A stretch of DNA of 64,000 nt from Microbacterium sp. MAH-37 (GTDB taxonomy: Bacteria; Actinomycetota; Actinomycetes; Actinomycetales; Microbacteriaceae), in the NCBI RefSeq assembly GCF_009758255.1, contig NZ_WSEN01000006.1, positions 310,001 through 374,000 of the forward strand, given 5' to 3'. Position numbers and translations under genes: made by a program. The notes below the pieces were generated by a model. It searched no databases and had not been told where the DNA came from. It worked only from the letters and a program-made list of their open reading frames with translations. Below, in pieces: positions 49,115 to 58,593 of the stretch. Numbering within the stretch: position 1 is the first letter of the stretch; each line of letters opens with the position of its first letter.

Positions 49115-50773
49115 CTACCCCGCAGGACGGAACCGTGCGAGCTCGTCGTCCATGCCCTCATCCGCGGCCGACGCCGCGCCGGAGAACCCGAGCACCGCGG
49201 TCGTGAACCGCTCGGCTGTGAGTGCCCGAAGCCGCAGATCGGTGCGAGCACGCACTGTCGCGGTGCGCACCGTGCGGCGCAACAGAGCGATCTCGCCGAA
49301 TCCCTCACCGGGTCCGAGGGTCGCGACCACCCGGCCGTCGCCGAGCACCTCCGCCTCGCCGGACTCGATCAGGTAGTACCGGTCGCCGATGTCTCCCTGC
49401 GCGAACACCGTGGTCCCCTGCGGAACCTCCACGGGCTCCAGACCGCGGGCGAGATGTTCTATCGCCGACAGCGGCAGCGGGCCGAACAGCGGGACCTCGC
49501 GCAGCAGGGCGATCTCGGCGTCCTGCTCGCGGACCGTCCGGTCGATGCGCCGCAGCCGCCACCACGACGCGATCGCCAGCGCCGGACACAGCACGCCGAT
49601 CGCGAGCAGCGCGGTCTCGACGCCGAAGACCTCGGCGAGAGCGGATGCCACCAATGAGCCGATCCCCATCGTGATGGCCACGATCGCCTCGAGCACGCCG
49701 AACACTCTCGCCATCACCGCATCCGGCGTCAGTCTGCCGATCAGGGTGAACCCGGCGGCGTCGATGAGCGCGTTCGCGAGGCCGACGACGGCGAGCAGCG
49801 CGAGCGCCGTCGCCTGCTGAGGGAAGGCGCCGATGAGTGCGATGGGCAGGCCCCACATTCCGACACCGATCGCGAACCAGGCGCCGAGTCGCCAGGTGCC
49901 GATCAGGACCGAGGATGCCAGGGAGCCGAGCACCGCGCCCATGCCCAGGGCCGCCATCAAGGCGCCTGCCCCCGCCTCACCCATCCGGAGCAGTTCGATC
50001 GCGACGACGACCGAGAACACGCTGAGCGCCCCGCGGGTGAAGGTCTGCGCGGCGATGAGCGCAAGCATCAGCCGCAGCGGCCGGCTGCCGCCGACCGCCC
50101 GCAGCCCCTCGGCCGCCTCGGCGACGAGTGCAGGACGCCGCACCGGCGGAGTCGGGGCTCCCTCGTAGTGCAGGCGGAGCACGAGCAGCGCGGCGATGGT
50201 CGCCCCGGCTGCGGCGGTCAGGAGCACCGCCGCAGGGCCGGCGAGCGCGAGCAGGACTGCGGCGAGCAGCGGCCCGATCAGGCTCGCCGAGGAGTCGAGC
50301 AGCCCGCGCACGACGTTGGCACCCGCCAGCTCACGGCCGGTGCGGCACAGCGTGGGCAGCAGCGCGGAGTGGGCGGGGCGGTAGAGCGATGCGGTGACGG
50401 ACGACAGCGCCGCGATCGCATACACGAGCACGATCGGACCCGCGAGCAGGACGATCACCGCGGCAGCGACCATCGACGCCGCACGCAGCAGCGTCACCGC
50501 GACCAGCACCCGTTCCCGTCGGACCCGATCGGCCAGTGGCGCGAGCAGCGGGGTGAGCAGCGCGGCCGGCAACATGGTCACGAGCCCGACGAGCCCCACG
50601 GCCAGCGTCCCGCCCGCGCCGTAGGCGACGATGCTGAGCGCCACGGCGAAGGCGCACTCGGCCGCCCACCAGCTGAGGAAACTCAGCTGCGCGCGACGCA
50701 GACTCGCATTGCCCCAGTTGCTCGCGAAGGCGGCCGCCGCCTCGGCGAACTTCGGGCCCACCCCAGAGGCCAT
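49115..50773 (-). CDS. MFS transporter fused to a cyclic-nucleotide-binding domain
   Basis: A 552-residue fusion. Residues 1 to about 400 form an MFS transporter (LSFLSWWAAECAFAVALSI, LAPLADRVRRERVLVAV loop 2-3, then helices to LCPALAIASWW). About residues 400-530 are a cNMP-binding domain: PLSAIEHLARGLEPVEVPQG, VFAQGDIGDRYYLIESGEAEV and the phosphate-binding cassette FGEIALLRRTVRTATVRAR, with the key Glu and Arg kept. Transport could be gated by cAMP or a related ligand (inference). TATTGT (50785-50780) is 6 bases before the ATG. Confidence 0.9.
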   Translation of the reverse strand: MASGVGPKFAEAAAAFASNWGNASLRRAQLSFLSWWAAECAFAVALSIVAYGAGGTLAVGLVGLVTMLPAALLTPLLAPLADRVRRERVLVAVTLLRAASMVAAAVIVLLAGPIVLVYAIAALSSVTASLYRPAHSALLPTLCRTGRELAGANVVRGLLDSSASLIGPLLAAVLLALAGPAAVLLTAAAGATIAALLVLRLHYEGAPTPPVRRPALVAEAAEGLRAVGGSRPLRLMLALIAAQTFTRGALSVFSVVVAIELLRMGEAGAGALMAALGMGAVLGSLASSVLIGTWRLGAWFAIGVGMWGLPIALIGAFPQQATALALLAVVGLANALIDAAGFTLIGRLTPDAVMARVFGVLEAIVAITMGIGSLVASALAEVFGVETALLAIGVLCPALAIASWWRLRRIDRTVREQDAEIALLREVPLFGPLPLSAIEHLARGLEPVEVPQGTTVFAQGDIGDRYYLIESGEAEVLGDGRVVATLGPGEGFGEIALLRRTVRTATVRARTDLRLRALTAERFTTAVLGFSGAASAADEGMDDELARFRPAG

Positions 50774-50841
50774 GGCGAAACAATAGGCCGAGCGAGCCCC
50801 CGCCGACCAGTGCTGGTCGCGTTTGGGGCGAGGATGGAGAC

Positions 50842-51666
50842 ATGCCCGTCGTGCCCTTTTCTCCCCTCGCGTCCGACCAGGAGGCCGTGACCTACGCGCA
50901 CGGCCCCGACTCGGCGGTGCAACCTGGTGTCCGCGCCGGCACGGTCCGCGAGTTCGTCATCGATGACAGCCGCGCCTATCCCGGGACGATCCGTCGGGTC
51001 TGGGTGCACACCGCGGCCGGCCACGACCCGTCCTCGCCGGCAGCTGTGACCCTCTTCAACGACGGCTGGTGGTACCTCGATCCCGAGGGCGATGTCCGCG
51101 CCGGCATCGTGCTCGACAACCTCGCCGCGCAGCGCGCGATTCCGCCGATGATCGGGATCTTCGTGGATCCCGGCGAGTTCCCCGGCTCGGTGATGCCCAA
51201 GAACCGCAACAACGAGTACGACCCGGGTGACGCCCGCTACGTGCAGTTCCTGCTCGACGAGGTGCTCCCGCGGGCGATCGAGGGACTCACCTTCGGAGGA
51301 GGGATGGGGATCTGCGGCGGCAGTTCCGGCGGCAACGCCGCCTTCACGGCCGCCTGGCACCGCCCCGACGCGATCGCCCGCGTGATCGCGTTCAACCCGA
51401 GCTTCGCGCAGATGCCCGGCGGAAACCCCTATCCCGCGCTGCTCGCGGACGGCGAGACCCGCCGCATCCGCACTCTCCTGCACGCCGCGCACCACGACAT
51501 CGGCTGGAACGACCGCGAGGACAACTGGTTCGCCGAGTCGCTCGAGACCGCCGCGGCGCTGGCCCGCTCCGGCCACGATCTGCGCCTGGTCGTCGGCGAC
51601 GGCGGGCACAGCCCGAACCATGGCGGCGTGCTGCTGCCCGACGCGCTGCGCTGGCTCTGGCGCTGA
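50842..51666 (+). CDS. Esterase-family alpha/beta hydrolase (Fes/IroE-like)
   Basis: A 274-residue putative esterase. The nucleophile serine is in GGMGICGGSSGGNAAF, the acid is probably in LHAAHHDIGWNDRED, and the histidine in VGDGGHSPNHGG. NRNNEYDPGDARYVQFLLDEVLP is typical of the family with enterochelin-esterase-type members. No siderophore genes are near, so the substrate is open. GAGGAT lies 6 bases before the ATG. It is divergent from the MFS-cNMP gene. Confidence 0.87.
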   Translation: MPVVPFSPLASDQEAVTYAHGPDSAVQPGVRAGTVREFVIDDSRAYPGTIRRVWVHTAAGHDPSSPAAVTLFNDGWWYLDPEGDVRAGIVLDNLAAQRAIPPMIGIFVDPGEFPGSVMPKNRNNEYDPGDARYVQFLLDEVLPRAIEGLTFGGGMGICGGSSGGNAAFTAAWHRPDAIARVIAFNPSFAQMPGGNPYPALLADGETRRIRTLLHAAHHDIGWNDREDNWFAESLETAAALARSGHDLRLVVGDGGHSPNHGGVLLPDALRWLWR

Positions 51667-51789
51667 GCGCGCCCACCCCGCTGCGCCGAACTCCGGACGT
51701 CACGGTAGACACGCCGCGCGGACCGCGGACGCCACGGTGCGGCGCGCGCCGGCATCCGCAGCTGGGCACGGCCGTGATTGACTGAGCGG

Positions 51790-52233
51790 ATGCCGGTCTC
51801 GCCCTACATCGCCTCGCTCCGCGCCCATGTCGGTCACGACCTGCTGATGCTCCCCGCGGTGACCGCGGTGATCCGGGACGGCGACCGGTTCCTGCTTGCC
51901 CGGCATTCGGACTCGGGGATGTGGGGCCTGATAGGCGGCAGTATCGAGCCCGGCGAGCACCCCGCCGACGCGATGGCCCGCGAGGTGCGCGAGGAGATCG
52001 GTGCCGGCATCCGCGTCCTTGGGATCGTCGGCGTCTACGGCGGCGAGGAGCTGGTGGTGGAGTATCCGAACGGCGACCGCGTCGCCTACGTGACCACGGC
52101 ATACTCCTGCGGACTGACCGGTGCGCCTCGCCCCGATCTCGACGAGATCCTCGAGGTCGCGTGGTTCACGCGCGACGAGATCTCCGCGCTCGATCTTCTG
52201 CCCTACGTCGAGCAGGTGCTCAGGGACGCCTGA
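51790..52233 (+). CDS. NUDIX hydrolase
   Basis: A 147-residue NUDIX protein with a perfect box at residues 50-72 (GSIEPGEHPADAMAREVREE, then IGA). The N-terminus (PYIASLRAHVGHDLLMLPAVTAVI) is typical of ADP-ribose-type or mutator-type members; the substrate cannot be assigned. The ATG at 51790 is preferred over an in-frame TTG at 51778. Confidence 0.9.
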   Translation: MPVSPYIASLRAHVGHDLLMLPAVTAVIRDGDRFLLARHSDSGMWGLIGGSIEPGEHPADAMAREVREEIGAGIRVLGIVGVYGGEELVVEYPNGDRVAYVTTAYSCGLTGAPRPDLDEILEVAWFTRDEISALDLLPYVEQVLRDA

Positions 52234-52237
52234 CCCG

Positions 52238-52615
52238 TCAGTGCGTGATCGTGGTCTGCTGATAGAGGGCGAGGCGGAGTCGCCCGTCGCGGAGCGTGTA
52301 GAGACTCGTCATCAGCGCCACGAACGGATCCTCGCCGTCTCGCTTCGCGTGAGCCCGGTAGACCAGTGCGACAGCGTCCGCACCGATGGGGACCGTTCGA
52401 GCATCGGTCAGCTCGTACGACTTCCAGGCCGGCGCTCCGTCCAGGGACTCGGACACCGCGGTCCGATCGAGGACCGCACCGTTGACGAGGATCATCACGG
52501 CCTCGTCGGTCATCAGGGCGCCGTAGAAGGCTCCGCCGCGCGACTCGCACAGCGCGTCCCAGCCCTGCCGCTCGGCTGCGAGCAGCGTGCCCCGTTCGAG
52601 CGAGTCCGCGTGCAT
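52238..52615 (-). CDS. DUF4440 / SnoaL-like NTF2-fold protein
   Basis: A 125-residue small protein with the NTF2-like pattern: LLAAERQGWDALCESRGGAFYGALM, TDEAVMILVNGAVLDRTAVSES, WKSYELTDARTVPIGADAVALVYR and LRLALYQQTTI. Such domains bind small molecules or act as dimers; the role is unknown. Four bases separate it from the convergent NUDIX gene, and a tiny upstream frame ends one base before its start. Confidence 0.82.
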   Translation of the reverse strand: MHADSLERGTLLAAERQGWDALCESRGGAFYGALMTDEAVMILVNGAVLDRTAVSESLDGAPAWKSYELTDARTVPIGADAVALVYRAHAKRDGEDPFVALMTSLYTLRDGRLRLALYQQTTITH

Positions 52616-52616
52616 C

Positions 52617-52793
52617 TCAGCTCCCGTTCGCCCGTGCGACGCGAGTCATCCCGAGCACGAGGGCCGCGGGGAACAGTATCGGAGTCCGCATGGTCCGAGG
52701 ATCCGCGATCGTCACCATGCGCCACAGGCCATTGACGCGCACGCCGGGACCGAGTAAGTGAGCTCGTGCGACCGCTGCTAGGGTCGTGGGCAT
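52617..52793 (-). CDS. Possible 58-residue small protein
   Basis: An open frame of 58 residues (start MPTTLAAVARAHLLGPGV) whose stop lies one base from the DUF4440 start, which would allow coupling. It has one weakly hydrophobic stretch (TPILFPAALVLGM) that could sit in the membrane. No family is recognised and it may be noise; longer reading to 52886 enters the SDR gene's 5' end. Confidence 0.35.
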   Translation of the reverse strand: MPTTLAAVARAHLLGPGVRVNGLWRMVTIADPRTMRTPILFPAALVLGMTRVARANGS

Positions 52794-52877
52794 GCAATGC
52801 CGGTGAGTCGCCTCCGATCCCCCGCCTTCGGGCGCCGTTCTGTGCGCCCGGGCATCCTTCGACAGGAAAGACCCACC

Positions 52878-53738
52878 ATGCAGCACCCTCTCTCCGGACG
52901 CACCGCCCTCGTCACCGGGGTCTCACGCCGCGCCGGCATCGGCTACGCGACCGCCACGACCCTCGCCGCCCTCGGCGCGAACGTGTTCCTGCACCACTTC
53001 CGCCCGCACGACCTCGACCAGCCGTGGGGCGGTGACGACCTCGAGGCCGTCCGCTCCGGCGTCGCCGAAGCGCTGGTCCCCGGCGCTCTCTCCGGCGACC
53101 GGCACGCCGATCTGCGCGACCCCGAGTCGATCGAGCCTCTGCTCGACGCGGCATCCGCGCTGACGGGATCGCTCGACATCCTCATCTGCAACCAGGCGAT
53201 GAGCGGCGGCGACGGCGGCATCCTCGACATGACCGCCGACCGGCTCGACGCGCACTGGCAGACGAACGCCCGCGCGACGATGCTGCTCACCGCCGGCTTC
53301 GCCCGGAGGAAGGCTGGGACGGATGCCGCGGCGCAGCGCCCCGGCGAGCGTGCAGGTTCCGGCCCGTTCGAGAAGCCGACCGGCCACGTGATCTGGATGA
53401 CGTCCGGCCAGGCCGACGGTCCGATGCGGGGCGAGGTGGCCTACGCCACGAGCAAGGCGGCGCTGGCGGGGGTCACGAAGACCGTCGCCGCCGAGCTGCT
53501 CGATCACGGCATCGTGCTGAACACGGTCAATCCCGGGCCCGTCGACACCGGCTATCTCGATCCGGCTACCACTGACCGCGACCTCAGCTGGCTGCCTGAG
53601 TTCCTCGCGAAGACGCCGTTCGGGCGGTTCGGCCGTCCCGACGATCCGGCCCGGCTGATCGGCTGGCTCTGCACGGATGCGGGGTCGTGGGTGGTCGGCC
53701 AGGTGCTCACGACCGACGGCGGCTTCGCGCTGCGTTGA
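52878..53738 (+). CDS. Short-chain dehydrogenase/reductase
   Basis: A 286-residue SDR oxidoreductase. The cofactor loop is TGVSRRAGIGYATATTLA (TGxxxGxG), the structural motif is near ILICNQAM, and the catalytic Tyr-Lys is in VAYATSKAALAG, with Ser in WMTSGQ. PGPVDTGYL and the C-terminal VVGQVLTTDGGFAL are normal. The loop FARRKAGTDAAAQRPGERAG is longer than usual. Substrate is unknown. A ribosome site (AGGAAAG) precedes the ATG. Confidence 0.92.
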   Translation: MQHPLSGRTALVTGVSRRAGIGYATATTLAALGANVFLHHFRPHDLDQPWGGDDLEAVRSGVAEALVPGALSGDRHADLRDPESIEPLLDAASALTGSLDILICNQAMSGGDGGILDMTADRLDAHWQTNARATMLLTAGFARRKAGTDAAAQRPGERAGSGPFEKPTGHVIWMTSGQADGPMRGEVAYATSKAALAGVTKTVAAELLDHGIVLNTVNPGPVDTGYLDPATTDRDLSWLPEFLAKTPFGRFGRPDDPARLIGWLCTDAGSWVVGQVLTTDGGFALR

Positions 53739-53748
53739 GCGCCGACGC

Positions 53749-54552
53749 TCAGCCTGCCTCGACCTCCCACCCCCGGATGATGTGCACGATCGCGTCGGAG
53801 GTCGCACCCGGGGCATCCGCCATCGCGACGTGACCGGCGCCGGGGATCGCGTGCAGCGGCACGCCCTCGGCGTCGGCCCACGCCTGCATCGCCGTGCGGA
53901 TGTTGCCGGTGCGGTCCTCCGCGCCGACGACCAGTCCGAGCGGCACGGGCGTCCGGTACGCCGGGTCGGGCGCGACGAACGAGGCGGTCGCGCGCCACAC
54001 GTCGAGGAACAGGGGTTTCGGCACCCGGGCGAACGTCGCGCGGATCGCCTCGATCGCCTCGGGCGTCGTCGCCGAGGCATCCGCCATCAGCCTCGGCAGC
54101 CGAGACGCCGGAATGAGCCGGAGCATCGGCGCGGCCAGCCGCAGCCCGAGGCGCTCGCCGGCGGTGAGCGGCCCGGTGTTCCAAGTGGTGCCGACGGCGA
54201 TCATTCCGCCGACCCGATCGGGGTTCTCACGCACGTACGCCTGGGAGAGGTTGCCGCCCAGCGAGTGCCCGACCAGGATCGGCTGCTCCAGCCGCAGCTC
54301 GTCGACGAGCGCGTCGAGATCGGCCAGCGCGTCCTCCGCCGTGAAGCGTGTGCCCGCGGCGAGCGCAGAGGCGCCGTGCCCGCGCAGATCCCAGCGGATG
54401 CTGCGGTGCCCGGCATCCTGCACGGCCTGCGCCTGCGCGGCGAACGACTCGCCGTCCATCCCCGCGCCGTGCGTGAACACGACCGGCCGGCCCGGGCCTC
54501 CGCCGTCGACGTAGTGGATGGTCGCCGTGCCGCGCTCGAGGATGCCCGTCAT
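53749..54552 (-). CDS. Alpha/beta hydrolase
   Basis: A 267-residue alpha/beta-hydrolase. Oxyanion motif FTHGAGMDG, nucleophile VGHSLGGN, acid in LVVGAEDRTGN and histidine in IPGAGHVAMADAPG: a complete triad. Substrate is unknown; similar proteins are lactonases or esterases. TAGGCT (54564-54559) is 6 bases before the ATG. It is convergent with the SDR gene. Confidence 0.9.
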   Translation of the reverse strand: MTGILERGTATIHYVDGGGPGRPVVFTHGAGMDGESFAAQAQAVQDAGHRSIRWDLRGHGASALAAGTRFTAEDALADLDALVDELRLEQPILVGHSLGGNLSQAYVRENPDRVGGMIAVGTTWNTGPLTAGERLGLRLAAPMLRLIPASRLPRLMADASATTPEAIEAIRATFARVPKPLFLDVWRATASFVAPDPAYRTPVPLGLVVGAEDRTGNIRTAMQAWADAEGVPLHAIPGAGHVAMADAPGATSDAIVHIIRGWEVEAG

Positions 54553-54580
54553 GCCTCGAGCCTAGGAGTCCCTCGGCGGC

Positions 54581-57500
54581 TCAGGACGCCTCGGCCTTGA
54601 CCGGCTCCGGGAACAGCGCGGTGAACAGGCTCCCCACCCACTCGATCAGGTCGATGTCCTCGGGCATCGGCACCAGCAGCGCCTCTCCCCCGGCGACGAA
54701 CTTCGCCTTCGGGTAGAGCCGCTGCAGCCGCACCTTCATCGAGTCCGGCAGATTCGCCGGGGCGATCCGCAGGTTCGAGCCCATCGCGACCACGTCGGAC
54801 AGCCCGGCGCGTGCCGCACGGCGGCGCAGTCGCGCGACCGCGACCAGCCCGCCGACCTCGTCGGGCAGCGCGCCGTACCGGTCGGTGAGCTCCTCGACCA
54901 CGAGGTCGATCGCGTCGTCGGTGGCGGTCGGCCCGGCGGCGGCGGAGAGCTTCTGATAGGCCTCGAGGCGCAGTCGCTCGCTGTCGATGTAGTGCTCCGG
55001 GATCCGTGCGTCCACCGGCAGTTCGAGCCGGAGCTCGACATCGGAGGAGGTGTCCTCGCCGCGGAACGTCGCCACGGCCTCGCCGACCATCCGCAGGTAC
55101 AGGTCGAAGCCGACGCCGGCGATGTGGCCGGCCTGCTCCGCGCCGAGCATGTTGCCCGCTCCGCGCAGCTCGAGGTCCTTCAGCGCGACCTGCATGCCCG
55201 AGCCCAGGTCGTTGTTCACGGCGATGGTCTGCAGCCGGTCGGCGGCGGTCTCGCTGAGCGGCTTCATGTCGTCGTAGAGGAAGTACGCGTAGGCGCGCTC
55301 CCGCCCGCGACCGACGCGTCCGCGCAACTGGTGCAGCTGTGACAGTCCGTACTTGTCGGCGCGGTCGATGATGATCGTGTTCGCGTTGGAGATGTCGAGG
55401 CCGGTCTCGATGATCGTCGTCGACACGAGCACGTCGTACTTGCGCTCCCAGAAGTCGTCGACCACCTGCTCCAGCTGGTGCTCGCCCATCTTGCCGTGCG
55501 CGACGGCGATCCGCGCCTCGGGCACGAGCTCGGCGAGCTCGGATGCCACGCGCTGGATGGACTGCACCCGGTTGTGCACGAAGAACACCTGGCCCTCGCG
55601 CAGGATCTCACGGCGGATCGCCGCGGCGATCTGCTTGTCGCTGCGCGCGCCGACGAACGAGAGGATCGGATGCCGGTCCTCGGGCGGGGTCTGCAGCGTG
55701 GACATCTCGCGGATGCCGGTGACCGCCATCTCGAGGGTGCGCGGGATCGGGGTGGCGCTCATGGCGAGGATGTCGACGTTGGTCTTGAGCTTCTTCAGCG
55801 CGTCCTTGTGCTCGACGCCGAAGCGCTGCTCCTCGTCGATGATCAGCAGGCCGAGGTCTTTGAAGATCACCTGGTCGGTGAGGATGCGGTGAGTGCCGAT
55901 GACCATGTCGACCGTGCCGTCGACGAGACCCGCCAGCGTGAGCCGCGCCTCCTTGTCGGTCTGGAACCGCGACAGCGGGCGCACCTTCACCGGGAACCCG
56001 GCGAACCGCTCGGTGAACGTCTCGAGGTGCTGCTTGACGAGCAGGGTGGTCGGCACGAGCATCGCGACCTGCTTGCCGTCCTGGATCGCCTTGAACGCGG
56101 CGCGCACGGCGACCTCGGTCTTGCCGAAGCCGACGTCGCCGGACAGCAGGCGGTCCATCGGGATCGGCCGCTCCATGTCGGCCTTGATCTCGTCGATGGT
56201 CTGCAGCTGGTCATGCGTCTCCGCGAACGGGAACGCCTCCTCGAGCTCGCGCTGCCAGGGGGTGTCCGGGCCGAACGCGTGCCCCTTGGCGCTCATCCGC
56301 GCCGAGTACAGCTTGACCAGCTCGACGGCGATGTCGCGCACCGCACGGCGGGCCTTGCCCTTCGCCGCAGCCCAGTCGCTGCCGCCCATCTTCGAGAGGG
56401 CGGGCGCTTCACCGCCGACGTACTTCGAGAGCAGGTCGAGCTGGTCGGTGGGCACGAACAGCTTGTCGCCCGGGTAGCCGCGCTTGGACGGCGCGTACTC
56501 CAGCACGAGGTACTCGCGGGTGGTCTTGACGGCGTTGCGTCCGCCCGAGGACACCTCGCGCTTGGTCATCTCGACGAACTTGGCGATGCCGTGCGTGTTG
56601 TGCACGACGTAGTCGCCCTGCTTGAGCTGCAGGGGGTCGACGACGTTCTTCCGCCGCGAGGCGAGCTTCTTGACGACGCGCTGGTCACCGCCGATGGTGC
56701 GCCCGTAGAACTCGCTGTCGGTGAGCACTGCGAGGCGTGCCTCTGGCACCTGGAAGCCGGACTCGACCGCACCGGTCACCAGGGTCGCGACACCGGCATC
56801 CGGCTCCGCCGCGAGGTCCTCCATGATGCGGGCGGCGATGCCGCGGTCGCCGAGCACATCCAGAGCGCGCTCGACGAGGCCCTGACCGGAGGCGATGACG
56901 ACGACGCGCCAGCCGTCCTGCAGCCGCGCCTCGACGAAGGAGATCGCGCCGTCGACGTTGCCGTGGAACGAGGGGATGACGGAGGAGTCGAGGTTCGCGG
57001 CATCCGCGTCGTCGGTGGCGAACGTGCTCAGCCGCCACCACACGCCGTCACGCTCGCGCACCACGTCGCGCAGCTGCGCGATCGTGCGGAAGTCGCCGGC
57101 GCCGAGATCGATCGGAGCGGATGCCCCGGACGTCGCGGCGCTCCACGCGGCGTCGAGGAACTCCCGGTTGGTCTCGCCGAGGTTCTGGGCGCGGGCGCTG
57201 GCGCGCTCGGGGTCCACGATCGCGGCGGCGGACCCCTTCGGCAGGTACTCGGCGAGCGTGACGAGCGGGCCGGCGACGGCCGGCAGCAGCGATTCCATGC
57301 CCTCTACGGGGATGCCCTCGCTCATCTTCTCCAGCATCCCGGCGATCGCCGGGTACCTGCCGACGAGTTCGCCGGCGCGCTCGCGCACCTCCGCGGTGAG
57401 CAGCAGTTCACGACTCGCCGGCAGCTCGATCGCGGCGATCTCGCCGGGGAGCGAGCGCTGGTCGGCGACGGAGAACGCGCGGATCTGATCGACCTCGTCG

Positions 57501-58111
57501 CCGAAGAACTCCACACGGGACGGATGCTCGGCCGTCGGCGGGAACACATCGAGAATGCCGCCGCGCACGGCGAACTCGCCACGTCGCGAGACCATGTCGA
57601 CGCGGGAGTACGCCCGCTCGACGAGCTGCTCGACGGCGTCCTCGAGTTCGAGTCCGCGGGCGCCGACGCGCAGCTCGAGCGGGGCGGCGTCGCCGAGGTT
57701 GGCGGCGAGCGGCTGCAGTGCAGCGCGCACCGATGCGACGACCACCAGCGGCTTCGCGCCGTCCCAAGTGGTGATGCTGCGCAGTGTCTCGAGCCGACGG
57801 CCGACGGTGTCGGGGCTCGGGCTGAGGCGCTCGTGCGGCAGGGTCTCCCAGGCCGGGAACGTGAGGATCTCAGCATCGGCGAGGTAGGTGTCCAGAGCCG
57901 CGGCGACCGACTCGGCGCGCCGGCCGGTCGGCGTCACGACGAGCACGGCGGCCGGATGCCCGGCGTCCGCCCGCTTCTGGAGCAGTCCCGCGACGACGGG
58001 GGCATCGAGCCCGTCGACCAGCGAGATGTCGGCGTCGGTGGACGCCCAGCTGAGAGCATCGCGGTACAGGTTCGCCTCTTCCAAGGCGCGCAGAATCCCC
58101 GGAACAGTCAC
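54581..58111 (-). CDS. mfd: Transcription-repair coupling factor
   Basis: Mfd (1176 residues) removes RNA polymerase stalled at DNA damage and recruits UvrA. Order of domains: UvrB-like N-terminus (LTFPAWETLPHERLSPSPDT), RNA-polymerase-interacting CarD-like domain (QGDYVVHNTHGIAKFVEM), RecG-type translocase with Walker A SGDVGFGKTEVAVRAAF and LLIIDEEQRFGVEHK, motif region HGKMGEHQLEQVV and GRVGRGRERAYAY, and the C-terminal TRCF domain. TACACT (58123-58118) lies 6 bases before the GTG at 58111, so the mRNA is probably leaderless. Confidence 0.95.
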   Translation of the reverse strand: MTVPGILRALEEANLYRDALSWASTDADISLVDGLDAPVVAGLLQKRADAGHPAAVLVVTPTGRRAESVAAALDTYLADAEILTFPAWETLPHERLSPSPDTVGRRLETLRSITTWDGAKPLVVVASVRAALQPLAANLGDAAPLELRVGARGLELEDAVEQLVERAYSRVDMVSRRGEFAVRGGILDVFPPTAEHPSRVEFFGDEVDQIRAFSVADQRSLPGEIAAIELPASRELLLTAEVRERAGELVGRYPAIAGMLEKMSEGIPVEGMESLLPAVAGPLVTLAEYLPKGSAAAIVDPERASARAQNLGETNREFLDAAWSAATSGASAPIDLGAGDFRTIAQLRDVVRERDGVWWRLSTFATDDADAANLDSSVIPSFHGNVDGAISFVEARLQDGWRVVVIASGQGLVERALDVLGDRGIAARIMEDLAAEPDAGVATLVTGAVESGFQVPEARLAVLTDSEFYGRTIGGDQRVVKKLASRRKNVVDPLQLKQGDYVVHNTHGIAKFVEMTKREVSSGGRNAVKTTREYLVLEYAPSKRGYPGDKLFVPTDQLDLLSKYVGGEAPALSKMGGSDWAAAKGKARRAVRDIAVELVKLYSARMSAKGHAFGPDTPWQRELEEAFPFAETHDQLQTIDEIKADMERPIPMDRLLSGDVGFGKTEVAVRAAFKAIQDGKQVAMLVPTTLLVKQHLETFTERFAGFPVKVRPLSRFQTDKEARLTLAGLVDGTVDMVIGTHRILTDQVIFKDLGLLIIDEEQRFGVEHKDALKKLKTNVDILAMSATPIPRTLEMAVTGIREMSTLQTPPEDRHPILSFVGARSDKQIAAAIRREILREGQVFFVHNRVQSIQRVASELAELVPEARIAVAHGKMGEHQLEQVVDDFWERKYDVLVSTTIIETGLDISNANTIIIDRADKYGLSQLHQLRGRVGRGRERAYAYFLYDDMKPLSETAADRLQTIAVNNDLGSGMQVALKDLELRGAGNMLGAEQAGHIAGVGFDLYLRMVGEAVATFRGEDTSSDVELRLELPVDARIPEHYIDSERLRLEAYQKLSAAAGPTATDDAIDLVVEELTDRYGALPDEVGGLVAVARLRRRAARAGLSDVVAMGSNLRIAPANLPDSMKVRLQRLYPKAKFVAGGEALLVPMPEDIDLIEWVGSLFTALFPEPVKAEAS

Positions 58112-58117
58112 CGGACA

Positions 58118-58161
58118 AGTGTATTCCGGGCCGCCGACATGCGGGGCCCGGCGATTACACT
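58118..58161. promoter_or_regulatory. Divergent leaderless promoters of mfd and DUF4190 gene
   Basis: Identical TACACT -10 hexamers face away from each other: 58123-58118 for mfd (6 bases to GTG) and 58156-58161 for the DUF4190-like gene (7 bases to ATG). The -35 regions would overlap in the 32 bases between. Confidence 0.55.
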
Positions 58162-58168
58162 GACCGGC

Positions 58169-58558
58169 ATGACGCTCCCTCCGCCGAACCAGTCCCCGCA
58201 CGCGCAACCGGCGGCCGTCGTCTCCGAGCCCGGCTCGCCCGTGCTGGGGCGCTGGGCTCTGGGTCTGGGGATCACCGCGCTCGTGTGCGGAGCGGTGAGC
58301 GCGATCGGCGCCGTGCTCAGCCTGTTCAGGATCCTTCCCTTCGATTTCAGCCCGGCGACCTCACTCGGCACCCTCGTCGGGCTCACCGCCATCGGCTTGG
58401 GCATCGCGGCGGCGGTGTCGCGCCGCGGGCGCAGGGCAGGGATCTTCGGCATCGTGACGGCGCTCGCGGGGGCTCTGGTGTGGGGACTCGTCTGGGGTGG
58501 ACTGATGCTGTACACGCTGATCGGCTTCGGGGCGGTCATCGTCGACCAGTCCTCGTGA
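58169..58558 (+). CDS. Small DUF4190-like membrane protein
   Basis: A 129-residue protein with a Pro-rich N-terminus and three hydrophobic segments (WALGLGITALVCGAVSAIGAV, LVGLTAIGLGIAAAV, IFGIVTALAGALVWGLVWGG), with the GLGITALVCG...GRRAGIFGIV look of DUF4190. No function is known. TACACT is 7 bases before the ATG, giving a likely leaderless mRNA. Confidence 0.78.
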   Translation: MTLPPPNQSPHAQPAAVVSEPGSPVLGRWALGLGITALVCGAVSAIGAVLSLFRILPFDFSPATSLGTLVGLTAIGLGIAAAVSRRGRRAGIFGIVTALAGALVWGLVWGGLMLYTLIGFGAVIVDQSS

Positions 58559-58593
58559 CCCGTCGACGGGAGCCGCACACACGACCGTTCCGG

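Noticed and set aside
55478..58558. A 1026-residue plus-strand frame across mfd
   Set aside because: It is antisense to mfd, whose motifs are unmistakable. Only the last 129 codons, starting at 58169, are a credible gene.
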